From Kiritimatiellales bacterium (lineage in GTDB: Bacteria > Verrucomicrobiota > Kiritimatiellia > Kiritimatiellales > Pontiellaceae), in NCBI GenBank assembly GCA_013042165.1, contig JABDQT010000018.1, positions 1 to 13,734 on the forward strand: a stretch of 13,734 bases of DNA, written 5' to 3'. The first letter of the stretch is position 1. Each line of letters begins with the position of its first letter. The position numbers and the translations under genes were made by a program. Positions 1 through 7,483 of the stretch are shown here, piece after piece. The notes beneath the pieces are model-generated. The model had not been told where the DNA came from, did not search any database, and was given only the letters and a program-made list of their open reading frames with translations.

Positions 1-1574
1 TCTTCAAAGTCGAACCGTAGTTCGTCGGCGACCTTCCTCATGAAGCGCGCATTGGTAAAGAGCACGAAGGCTCGGCCGCGGCTTTCATTGACAAAGTGCC
101 TGATCGCTTTGGATGCCGCGTCCTCAAAGTCGGGGGCGGCCGGCGGAGGCATATTGACCGGAAGCTGAATCTGCATCTGGCGGGAATAGTCAAAGGGGGA
201 GCCGACCTGGAGCTCGTGACATTCGTCCGCGCCGATGCGATGGCGGAAATAGGCCATGTCGTTTCCGACCGCCAGTGTGGCGCTGGTCATGACGACGCAG
301 GGAACGGTCTCGAAAAGCATTTCCCGCAGGACCGGGCCCACATCGACCGGCGCCGAATAGAGGACGGGCGAGCGCCGCTGCCCCTGCAGTTCCACCCAAT
401 AGACATGTCCTTCGAGCGACTGCTTAAGAAACGATTCGACCGTATCACGCAGCTCCAGCCCGCGGTTGCGGATCGATTTGAGTTCGGCCTGTATATCTTC
501 GTTCTCGGTGGTCTGTACAACACTCTTGAGGTGGTCGCACAGCCGGGTCAGTTTAAGGGGGAGATCAGTCTGGATCGGCGGTGGCTCAAAAACGCGCTGC
601 TGCCCTTTTTGCGCACCCAGCTTGAAATGGGTTTTCACCGCTTCGAAAAAAGCGCTCGCGGCTTCGTGCGCCTGATCGGCCATGAACGTACCCTTGCCAT
701 CCTTGAGTACCGAGAGGATGCCGCGACGCTTCTCGCTGTGCAGCCGCCGGATCCAGTATTCCGTCTGGTAGAGCGAGAGGCGGATGCCGAGGTGCGAAGA
801 CGCGACGTGCTCCATCTGATGCGCCTCGTCGAACACGACGTAGCCGTAAGGGGGAAGCATGGCCGCGCCTTCGGCCCGAAGCGCCAGCTCCGAAAAGAAG
901 AGCGAATGGTTCACCACCAGCACCTGGGCATCCATCATGTCCTGCCGGGCATTGATGTAGTAGCACTCTTGGTAGAACGGGCAGCGCTTGCCGGTACAGT
1001 TGCCATGCTCGGCGCAGATGGTTCCCCAGACATCATGGTCGGGCTGCTCCTCCAGTTCCTGAAGGCTGCCGTCGCCCAGTTGCTTGTTACTGGCCAATGC
1101 ATGGATATCGTCGAGCTGTCGCTCTTTGGCGTGGTCGAACAGATCCCTTCCATTCCGGCGTGCACGCTGGAGCCGAAGCAGGCAGAGATAGTTGGAACGG
1201 CCCTTCACCATGACCGTTTTGAAATTGCGGCCGAGCACCTCTTGAACAAAGGGAATGTCTTTGTGCATCAGCTGTTCCTGCAGCGTGATGGTGTAGGTGG
1301 CGATGACGCACCGGGTCTGGTGTTCCAGTGCGGTCAGGATCTGCGGCACCAGATAAGCAAAGCTTTTGCCGACTCCCGTTCCGGCCTCGACGGCGAGGTG
1401 ATGACCGAATCCGGCCGCATCGGCGACGGCCCGGGCCATGTTCTGCTGCTGGGGCCGCAGTTCAAAATCGATGCCGCCCGCGGTGCAGTGCTGCTCCAGC
1501 AGGCCTCCCGGCTCGAAAAAAAGATCGGTGGTTTTCGCCGCCTGCGGAGTCGGTACCGGGTCGAGTGAAATCAT
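1..1574 (-). CDS. dinG: DinG/XPD-type Fe-S ATP-dependent DNA helicase, 3' part missing
   Basis: Superfamily 2 helicase, expected to unwind DNA 5' to 3' using ATP; DinG and YoaA relatives act in damage repair and R-loop removal. About 524 residues are visible and the frame is open to the window edge, so the C-terminus is missing. Seen in order: a Q-like RPQQQ at about 40-44, Walker A GTGVGKS at 65-71, Cys131 in SNYLC, then Cys193-x4-Cys198-x5-Cys204, the same spacing as the Fe-S cluster cysteines of E. coli DinG, DEAH at 249-252, and a TSATL motif III near 430. The ATG at 1574-1572 overlaps the preceding stop as ATGA, which suggests translational coupling to the heme-enzyme fusion upstream. 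Nothing obvious links a helicase to tetrapyrrole synthesis apart from this position. The family call is firm; DinG versus YoaA or another paralogue is not. Confidence 0.92.
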   Translation of the reverse strand, partial: MISLDPVPTPQAAKTTDLFFEPGGLLEQHCTAGGIDFELRPQQQNMARAVADAAGFGHHLAVEAGTGVGKSFAYLVPQILTALEHQTRCVIATYTITLQEQLMHKDIPFVQEVLGRNFKTVMVKGRSNYLCLLRLQRARRNGRDLFDHAKERQLDDIHALASNKQLGDGSLQELEEQPDHDVWGTICAEHGNCTGKRCPFYQECYYINARQDMMDAQVLVVNHSLFFSELALRAEGAAMLPPYGYVVFDEAHQMEHVASSHLGIRLSLYQTEYWIRRLHSEKRRGILSVLKDGKGTFMADQAHEAASAFFEAVKTHFKLGAQKGQQRVFEPPPIQTDLPLKLTRLCDHLKSVVQTTENEDIQAELKSIRNRGLELRDTVESFLKQSLEGHVYWVELQGQRRSPVLYSAPVDVGPVLREMLFETVPCVVMTSATLAVGNDMAYFRHRIGADECHELQVGSPFDYSRQMQIQLPVNMPPPAAPDFEDAASKAIRHFVNESRGRAFVLFTNARFMRKVADELRFDFE

Positions 1575-3694
1575 AATGAGGATTGAGTGATGGCTTTTGA
1601 GACGAGATGTTCGGCCAGCGATTGCATCGCTCCGGGGATGGTGGATTCGCGAGCAACAACATCAGGTTCAAGCTGATGTGCTTCCATCGCCTCGGCAGTC
1701 GGGTTCCCGATCACGACCGCCGTTTTGTTTTCAAGCGACGCGACGCCCCATTGGCCGATGAAGGATTCCACGCCGGACGCACTCGCAAAAAAGACGGCAT
1801 CAAAGGCGGGCAGCTCTTTGTGTTCGATGCGCGCGTTGTCATAGATGATGGCGTCCTCGACTTCGGCCCCGGATTCGCGAAGCGCATCGGCCAGCTCGGG
1901 GCCGGCTTTGTCGGAGCGCACACGCAGCACCTTTTCGCCCGGGGTCAGGATTTCCCTGGCGAGTGCCTTGAGCGATTCCGCGCTGAACTTTCCTTCCGGC
2001 TGGGCATCGACGCGAATACCGTATTCCGCAAACTCGTCGGCGGTTCCGCGCCCGCAGACCATGATTTTCGGAATGGAGCGGTAGTCCAGTTTGTGGAAGG
2101 CAGCCAGTTCCATGAAGGCGCGAACCGAGGAGGGCGAAGTAATCACAAGCCAATCAAACGTCTCCAGGTGGGGATGAAAATCGCGCCTGCATTTCAGATG
2201 GATGAGCGGGAACTGGATGGGATGGCCACCCAGATCGCGCACCATGTCGACCGCCTTCTGCTGAATGGCATCGGAGCAGGTGAGCAAAACCTTTTTGCCC
2301 TGCAGCGCGCCGAGATCGGTCTTGTAGCCATAAGGCACGACGTCGCCGACCATAATCAGGCCGGGATGGCGGATCTGGAGTGTTTGAGCCAGAGCGGGTA
2401 GTTCGCCGAGCGTGGTTTTGATGATGGTTTCATCTTCGCCGCCCGCGTTGAAAATCAGCGCGGCCGGGGTATCGGGCACTCGGCCGTCTTCGAGCAGCTG
2501 CTGTGCAATGGGTTCGATGGCCTTGATCGACATGTAGTAGATCACCGGCAGCTGATCTTTCATCTCGGCGTCGCATCGGGCAAGCCCGCCGCCGTGCAGG
2601 CGCGGGGTGAGGGCCACGAAGCCACGCGAGACATCGCGCCGCGTCAACAGCATGCCGGTACCGGTGGTGGCAGCCTGGAGGGCGCTGATGCCGGGAATGA
2701 CGCGGAAGGGAATGCCGAGTTCTTCAAGGGCCGCTGTCTCTTCAGCCAGGCGACCGAAGATGCCGGGATCGCCGCCTTTCAGGCGTAAGACCCGCTTGCT
2801 CTGCCGGACGCAGTCGCACAGGAGTTTGGTGGTTTCGTGCTGTTCCTTGCTGTGGGCTCCGCATCGTTTGCCGACATCGATGGCGATGGCATGCGGCGGC
2901 AGTTCATCGAGCAGGGATGGATCGATGAGTGAGTCGTAGAGGCAGATGTCGCAGTGCTTGAGGCTGCGCAGCGTGGCAATAGTGCATAGCTCCCTGTTGC
3001 TGACACCGGCACCCGCGAAAACAACGGTATGCATGAAGAGGCTGCGGAAGGCCTGCAGACGTTTGTCGCCGGCGCGGAAGGTAACGGCGAGATAGCCCTG
3101 ACCCTCCGGCACCTCAAGTTCATCGAGCGGAATCCATTCGGTGATCCGATCCTCGATGCCGAGGCGAAGCAACGCCGCCGCCGCCATAATAACGATATCA
3201 AAATCGCCGCGGTCGACCTGTTCGATGCGCTCCTCGATGTTGCCGCGGATATTTTTCTGGATGGCGCCGGGGAACCGTTTGGTGCTGTAGGCCTCGCGCC
3301 GCTCGGAGCTGACGCCGATGACCGGTTTCCCGGGCAGGTCGGAAACGGATCGGCCTTTGGCCAGCACCAGTACATCGCGTGGCTCCTCGCGCCACGGAAG
3401 CCAGAACCAGTCGATGTCGTCCGGCATGGGCGCAGGAAGATCCTTGGCGCTGTGTACGGCGAGGTCGATGTCGCCGTTAAGCAGAGTCTTATCGAGCTCG
3501 CGGGTAAAGAAGTCGGCCGGGCTTTCACGCAGGTCGGTGGTGCGGTCGGTATCGCCGATGGAAGTGATCGGCACCATCTCGAAGACGATGCCTTCCAGCA
3601 TGCCCTCGATCCGGTCCAGCGCACCGCGGCATTGTGTCAGCGCGAGGCTACTCGGCCGGGTTCCGGTTTTTAAAACTAGTTGCGATCTTTTCAT
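1571..3694 (-). CDS. hemC-cobA-hemD: Triple fusion: truncated hydroxymethylbilane synthase - uroporphyrinogen III C-methyltransferase - uroporphyrinogen III synthase
   Basis: A cytoplasmic 707-residue protein joining three consecutive tetrapyrrole enzymes. Residues 1-220 are HemC-like: GTRPSSLALTQ at 11-21, DLAVHSAKDLP at 77-87 with the catalytic-type Asp85, SSERR at 129-133, RGNIEERI at 150-157, and GQGYLAV near 198. The match ends at about the point where HemC domain 3 should begin, so the cysteine that carries the dipyrromethane cofactor (Cys242 in E. coli) is absent. Residues 222-465 are SUMT/CobA-like (GGDPGIFGRLAEE at 307-319, VIPGISA at 332-338), but the usual GAGPGD loop reads GAGVSN at 228-233. 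Residues 466-707 resemble HemD, with TSPSSV at 519-524. I chose ATG 3694 over a frame-open start at 3718 because AGGA lies 5 bases upstream and the protein then begins like other HemCs. It overlaps the upstream gene by 47 bases. The domain calls are firm; whether the HemC part is active is open. Confidence 0.93.
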   Translation of the reverse strand: MKRSQLVLKTGTRPSSLALTQCRGALDRIEGMLEGIVFEMVPITSIGDTDRTTDLRESPADFFTRELDKTLLNGDIDLAVHSAKDLPAPMPDDIDWFWLPWREEPRDVLVLAKGRSVSDLPGKPVIGVSSERREAYSTKRFPGAIQKNIRGNIEERIEQVDRGDFDIVIMAAAALLRLGIEDRITEWIPLDELEVPEGQGYLAVTFRAGDKRLQAFRSLFMHTVVFAGAGVSNRELCTIATLRSLKHCDICLYDSLIDPSLLDELPPHAIAIDVGKRCGAHSKEQHETTKLLCDCVRQSKRVLRLKGGDPGIFGRLAEETAALEELGIPFRVIPGISALQAATTGTGMLLTRRDVSRGFVALTPRLHGGGLARCDAEMKDQLPVIYYMSIKAIEPIAQQLLEDGRVPDTPAALIFNAGGEDETIIKTTLGELPALAQTLQIRHPGLIMVGDVVPYGYKTDLGALQGKKVLLTCSDAIQQKAVDMVRDLGGHPIQFPLIHLKCRRDFHPHLETFDWLVITSPSSVRAFMELAAFHKLDYRSIPKIMVCGRGTADEFAEYGIRVDAQPEGKFSAESLKALAREILTPGEKVLRVRSDKAGPELADALRESGAEVEDAIIYDNARIEHKELPAFDAVFFASASGVESFIGQWGVASLENKTAVVIGNPTAEAMEAHQLEPDVVARESTIPGAMQSLAEHLVSKAITQSSL

Positions 3695-5144
3695 AGAGAT
3701 CCTGGTGGTCGGCGGCAATGGCCCGGCTGCGGGAGAGGACTTCGTTCATGTCGGTCAGCTCGCGGCGGTACCAGTATTTGAGGCCGTCAAGGTCGACTAC
3801 AGTGATGTCGGAAGAGAGATCATCGAGTTCGGGGTCGATATTGCGCGGCATGCCCAGGTCAATAATGGAGACTTCACGTTCCTGATTGAAAAACGGGGCG
3901 TGGCCGATATGCAGCAGGTGGCCGGGGGCCTCCGCCGCGCTGACGATAATGTCGGCCTCGGTGACGAGGTTCTTGATTTCGTTGAAGGTGCAGAGTTCCA
4001 CCTTGCCGTTCCATTCAGCGGGCACATCGGGCCGATTGATGTGGTAGCACCAGATGACCCTGCCGACCCGGGACTGACTGTCCTGCACAAGACCTTTTCC
4101 GATCATGCCCGCGCCCAGCACCATCAGGGTGGAGTCGGCCATGTCCGAGCGGTTGGCTGCGAGATATCTGAGGGTCAGATCCTCGATTTCATAACTGTGC
4201 AGGATCGGCGCCACTTCATTCTTGATGGCCTTGGAGACGTGCAGGGCCGACGAGATCCATGCTTGCATCATGTTGCCGGCCCAATCGCGTTGCTTGGCGG
4301 TCTCGAGGGCGTCCTTGATCTGGGCGGTGATGTGGTTTTCACCGGGGGTCTGCGAGAGCATGCCGGCGGTGACCAGGCACAGATGCTCAAAGGCGTCCCG
4401 ACCTTGCTTGAGGTAGAACTTGTCTTCCTTGAGGCTGGTGAAGCCCATGATGTGCCGCAGGATACCGTTACGGGCGGTCTCCTCCGAGACCACGGCAATG
4501 ACCTCGATGCGGTTGCAGGTGTTGAGGATCATGAATTCGTGGATGCCCCATAGCTGCATGATCATGAAACCGGCCTGCTCGAAACGGCGGCCGGACAAAT
4601 GGTACGGTTCGCGCTCCTCGACCGTCAGGTGGTTGTGGTCGGTGCCGACCACGATCAGATGCGCGGCTTCCATCATTTCCAGATGCCGTGCCAGGCTGTT
4701 CTTGATCATCTTGGACTGGCGGCAATCCGTGCCGCCGGAGGAGACGGAAAGGGTTAGTTGTTCGTGGCGCACAATGGCCGGAGTGGTGAAATCACCTTCG
4801 GCCCAGTTGCCGTCGACGCAGCAGCACAGGATGTCCTCGTTGCGGCAGCACTCGAGTACCTTGCGGTTAACGCCCCGGCTGTTGGTGGCGGCATACACCA
4901 GCGTGGCACCCGCAACATCGTGCTCTTCGAAGCGGCGGACGGTGTGAGTGACCTGCCCCTTTTCGATGATTTCACCCAGTTCGTCGCAGACCTCGGGGCT
5001 GACGACGGCGACTTTGGCATCGGCATCGAGGAGCAGTCGAACCTTGCGCCAGGCCACCTTGCCGCCGCCGACCACCAGACAGGGGCGATCGGACAGGAAC
5101 AGGTTGATGGGTATACCGTTTTGGAGTTGTTCTTTATCAGTCAT
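3648..5144 (-). CDS. sirC-hemA: Fusion of precorrin-2 dehydrogenase (SirC/Met8/CysG-N type) and divergent glutamyl-tRNA reductase
   Basis: A 498-residue cytoplasmic protein. Residues 1-155 match the NAD-dependent precorrin-2 dehydrogenase / sirohydrochlorin ferrochelatase fold: LVVGGGKVAWRK at 23-34, AATN at 85-88, and VD at 110-111, where Asp111 lines up with the catalytic Asp104 of E. coli CysG. Residues 161-498 resemble glutamyl-tRNA reductase (HemA), which makes glutamate-1-semialdehyde: HNHLTVEERE at 170-179, TCNR at 209-212 with nucleophile Cys210, GENHIT at 268-273 in place of the usual GETQI, Rossmann GAGMIGKG at 344-351, and DLGMPRNIDP at 429-438. The HemA half is about 338 residues against roughly 420 for typical HemA, so most of the C-terminal dimerisation domain is missing. 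The gene precedes the HemC-CobA-HemD fusion with overlap, so the pair probably forms one transcript. It could have dehydrogenase activity alone if the HemA half is degenerate, because a conventional HemA lies at 10409-11497. Confidence 0.93.
   Translation of the reverse strand: MTDKEQLQNGIPINLFLSDRPCLVVGGGKVAWRKVRLLLDADAKVAVVSPEVCDELGEIIEKGQVTHTVRRFEEHDVAGATLVYAATNSRGVNRKVLECCRNEDILCCCVDGNWAEGDFTTPAIVRHEQLTLSVSSGGTDCRQSKMIKNSLARHLEMMEAAHLIVVGTDHNHLTVEEREPYHLSGRRFEQAGFMIMQLWGIHEFMILNTCNRIEVIAVVSEETARNGILRHIMGFTSLKEDKFYLKQGRDAFEHLCLVTAGMLSQTPGENHITAQIKDALETAKQRDWAGNMMQAWISSALHVSKAIKNEVAPILHSYEIEDLTLRYLAANRSDMADSTLMVLGAGMIGKGLVQDSQSRVGRVIWCYHINRPDVPAEWNGKVELCTFNEIKNLVTEADIIVSAAEAPGHLLHIGHAPFFNQEREVSIIDLGMPRNIDPELDDLSSDITVVDLDGLKYWYRRELTDMNEVLSRSRAIAADHQDLYEKIATSFKNRNPAE
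3700..3703 (-). promoter_or_regulatory. Ribosome binding site (AGGA) that decides the hemC-cobA-hemD start
   Basis: On the minus strand AGGA is followed by TCTCT and then ATG at 3694. It lies inside the 3' end of the upstream fusion gene. A start 24 bases further upstream is also open in frame, but this site and the HemC-like N-terminus favour 3694. Confidence 0.6.
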
Positions 5145-5360
5145 GGTTCCAAGTGCGCAGAAGAGTAGATCAAAGCCTGTATGGTTTGACTAGGCCTGTT
5201 TGCCCTATTTCGTCAAAGCGGGAAAAAATACTGAACTCGCCGTACCCTGTAAAGAGGCGAGGGGCGAATCTTGCACAAGAATCTCAACGCACCCGCTTCA
5301 GGCCTGGCCGTCCTGGATGCTGATATATCGGCAGTCGGCCGGCTTATGCGGATTCGGAGT
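5145..5360. other. 216-base gap between the cytochrome genes and the tetrapyrrole genes
   Basis: No convincing gene is seen on either strand. It holds a possible minus-strand terminator (5223-5261) and a 14/16 palindrome TGCTGATATATCGGCA at 5318-5333. A TTGACG on the minus strand at 5216-5211 has no acceptable -10 box at 16-18 bases, so I do not call a promoter, although the gap is large enough to hold one for the sirC-hemA gene. Confidence 0.5.
5223..5261 (-). terminator. Possible weak intrinsic terminator or attenuator after the cytochrome genes
   Basis: On the minus strand CTCGCC (5261-5256) and GGCGAG (5241-5236) form a perfect 6-bp stem with a 14-base loop. A run of six T lies at 5228-5223, but seven bases separate it from the stem, which is weaker than a classical terminator. 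If real, it would separate cytochrome expression from the downstream tetrapyrrole genes, or let only part of the transcription through. Confidence 0.35.
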
Positions 5361-5522
5361 CTAATCGAACTCAACGGTCGCGTCCCGGAGCAGGACGGGA
5401 TATTGGTAGCCGTAGCCGAAATCAAGGTCGGTGGCCAGCACCGTGCCGGTTTTTGCCGCCGATACGATACTGCAGATTGTGAGCAGGATGATCGGAATAT
5501 GAATGAGATTTCGTATGATCAT
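5361..5522 (-). CDS. Small exported peptide of unknown function, 53 residues
   Basis: I do not recognise this peptide. The ATG at 5522-5520 overlaps the stop of the upstream multiheme cytochrome as ATGA, the usual sign of translational coupling, and the frame ends at TAG 5363-5361. The N-terminus has Arg4, then a hydrophobic stretch at about 5-20 (IHIPIILLTICSIV), then SAA at 21-23, a good signal peptidase I site. The mature part would be only about 30 residues, with an aromatic stretch DFGYGYQYP at 34-42 and an acidic end. LTIC is a poor lipobox, so a lipoprotein is unlikely. It has no cysteine after the signal region and no heme motif. It could be a small accessory subunit of the membrane cytochrome, or a remnant of a longer gene. 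Confidence rests on position, coupling and signal peptide. Confidence 0.55.
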   Translation of the reverse strand: MIIRNLIHIPIILLTICSIVSAAKTGTVLATDLDFGYGYQYPVLLRDATVEFD

Positions 5523-7483
5523 TTACCGTCGCTGTCGGACGTTTTCTGTTTCTTGCGGCCGATCCGGCTCTCTTCCGGTTTTAGGCGTTCTTTGTCGGAC
5601 GGGCCTTCGTATCCGGAGAAAGCGGTCCATTTGACCGGATATTCCTCGGGGTCGAACATCACGAAGTAGAAGTGCCAGATGATGATGGCGGCGCAGGCGA
5701 GAATGGCCTCGTAGTAGTGGATGGCGATGCAGACATCGAAGAACCATTTCGGGAAGTAGGCGAGGGTCCACTCTTCATAGGTCAGCAGAACGCCGGTGAG
5801 CACCATGACAACGGAGCCCCAGACCAGAGCCCAGTATTCGGCTTTTTCGATGTAGCTGTAATGCTCGAAGCGGGCACGCTCTTTGCGCAGGCCGAGGTAG
5901 AAGCAAAGCATCTGTCCGAAATGCACGAAGTCGGACCCGCGCGGTGCGAGCTGCTGAATCTGCCAGCGCCCGCGTTTGGTGAAGATGATGTAGCCGAGGT
6001 GGTAGAAACTCAGCAGGATGAAGATGATCGCCATCAGGCGGTGGCTCAGTCCCCGGAAATCGTAGCTATGGCCGACGAACGGCCGCGCCCACCAGGCGTC
6101 GGGATTGACGAGTGCAAATCCGGTATAGCCCAATACGATGAAGGTGGTGGCGAGGATGGCGTGCTGGATGCGCTCGTTGAGGGTCATGCGATGCGGACCG
6201 CCCCCGCTTTCGCGCAATTTCTTAAAGTGTTCGCTCAGTTTATGGAAGAGGTCGAGCGCGTTGTGCAGCAGCATGCCGCCAAGCACCACCATGAAGAGGA
6301 TGATATAGATGTTCCGCACGACCGAGCTGGCACTCTTTTCCATGCCGGGGCGGGTGCCGGAATGAATCTGTCCCTGCGCGACAAGATCGGTCACGCCGGC
6401 GTGGCAGACGCTGCAGGTCTTCTGGAGGTTTTCGGGGTGGATGGAAGAGCGCGGATCGCTGGACGGCAGGATGTCGTGCTTGCCGTGGCAGGAGGCGCAG
6501 TTGGCGGCGGTGACGGAGCCGAGCCGCATGGAGAGGCCGTGGTAGCTGTCCATGTAGGTTTCGACGGCGAACTTGGGCAATCGGTATTTGGTCACGATAC
6601 GCTCGGCGGCATGGCAGGAGGCACAGGTTTCGGAAATATGGGCGGAGGAGACTTTGGATTCTTCGGAGGCGACGGCGGCGATTTCATGTTCGCCGTGGCA
6701 ATCGGTGCAGGTAGGCGCGTCCTTGATGCCTTCGGCCACGGCTTCGCCATGGATGCTGCGCGAAAAGGTCTGCGCAATATTCTCGTGGCACTTGCCGCAG
6801 GTGGCGGGAATGTTCTGCCAGTAGAGTTTTGATTTTGGGTTGGTCGATTTCAGCAGGTTGTGGGAGCCGTGGCAGTCGGTGCAGGTGGCCGCGGACGAGC
6901 CGTCCTCCAGATTGGCCATGCCGTGAACGCTATGTTCATACGTATCGATCGGGGCGAGCTGGTGCAGGTTAAACTGCTTCATCTGCTCAACATCGCCGTG
7001 ACACCGGGCGCAGGTTTGCGAAATGTTTGCGCGGTTGATGGGTGATTCGGGATTCTTTGCATATACGATATGGTGCGCGTCGCCGTGACAGTCCTGGCAG
7101 CTGGCGGCCTGATCCCGTCCCTTTTGCAGAGCCAGTCCATGTGAACTTTGCAGGTAGATTTCCGATTCAATGTCGTGGCATTCCGAGCATTCGACTTTTT
7201 TCAACGGGGTGTCGTGCTCTGCTTCGGTAATATCGCTATGACAGCTTGTGCACTGGTTGTCGGCATGGACGGATCCGCCAAAGAGATGTCCGTCGATAAA
7301 CGGTTCTGCATCCTCTTCGCCATGGCATTCCAGACAGGCGGAGTTTTCAATCTCCACTGCGGTGGCCGGCATTACAGCGAGCCACAGAGAGCAGGTAAAG
7401 AGAAAGGGGAGGAGGTTTGGGTGTCTACATAACCGGAACGCCTTCGTGGCATTCATCGCAGCGGGTTTCTTTCCATTCTTCAT
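5519..7483 (-). CDS. Membrane multiheme cytochrome: 11 c-type hemes plus a b-type cytochrome domain (CbcL-like architecture)
   Basis: A 654-residue redox protein. A signal sequence spans about residues 23-42 (hydrophobic core LLPFLFTCSLWLAV, cleavage near ATA). Eleven CxxCH motifs begin at residues 50, 78, 99, 129, 158, 201, 229, 259, 287, 329 and 357. The C-terminal half has about five membrane spans (near 391-407, 441-459, 482-501, 551-568, 590-609) with histidines at 441, 481, 589 and 604 that could bind two b hemes, as in FdnI/HydC-type cytochrome b. This combination resembles Geobacter CbcL, an inner-membrane quinol oxidase with fewer c hemes. The likely role is passing electrons from the quinone pool to periplasmic cytochromes. 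ATG 7483 is preferred because GAGG lies six bases upstream; a TTG at 7486 and an ATG at 7456 are alternatives. It overlaps the upstream cytochrome gene by 59 bases. Substrate and direction of electron flow cannot be read from sequence. Confidence 0.93.
   Translation of the reverse strand: MKNGKKPAAMNATKAFRLCRHPNLLPFLFTCSLWLAVMPATAVEIENSACLECHGEEDAEPFIDGHLFGGSVHADNQCTSCHSDITEAEHDTPLKKVECSECHDIESEIYLQSSHGLALQKGRDQAASCQDCHGDAHHIVYAKNPESPINRANISQTCARCHGDVEQMKQFNLHQLAPIDTYEHSVHGMANLEDGSSAATCTDCHGSHNLLKSTNPKSKLYWQNIPATCGKCHENIAQTFSRSIHGEAVAEGIKDAPTCTDCHGEHEIAAVASEESKVSSAHISETCASCHAAERIVTKYRLPKFAVETYMDSYHGLSMRLGSVTAANCASCHGKHDILPSSDPRSSIHPENLQKTCSVCHAGVTDLVAQGQIHSGTRPGMEKSASSVVRNIYIILFMVVLGGMLLHNALDLFHKLSEHFKKLRESGGGPHRMTLNERIQHAILATTFIVLGYTGFALVNPDAWWARPFVGHSYDFRGLSHRLMAIIFILLSFYHLGYIIFTKRGRWQIQQLAPRGSDFVHFGQMLCFYLGLRKERARFEHYSYIEKAEYWALVWGSVVMVLTGVLLTYEEWTLAYFPKWFFDVCIAIHYYEAILACAAIIIWHFYFVMFDPEEYPVKWTAFSGYEGPSDKERLKPEESRIGRKKQKTSDSDGK

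Noticed and set aside
96..1568. Long plus-strand open frame of 490 codons
   Set aside because: It is antisense to the DinG-type helicase, which has all expected motifs. The plus-strand translation shows no recognisable domain.
3318..4553. Long plus-strand open frame of 411 codons
   Set aside because: Antisense shadow of the sirC-hemA and hemC-cobA-hemD genes in GC-rich DNA; no motifs and low-complexity composition.
5188..5216. TTGACG on the minus strand as a promoter for the sirC-hemA fusion
   Set aside because: At 17 or 18 bases the -10 candidates are CTAGTC and TAGTCA, which match the consensus poorly.
5318..5333. Palindrome TGCTGATATATCGGCA as a third copy of the cytochrome operator
   Set aside because: It shares only the GATAT core with the 9697-9716 site, and a 14/16 palindrome of this size can occur by chance.
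5672..6832. Plus-strand open frame of 386 codons, glycine- and histidine-rich
   Set aside because: It is the complement of the heme-motif-rich cytochrome gene; its unusual composition comes from the repeated CxxCH codons on the other strand.
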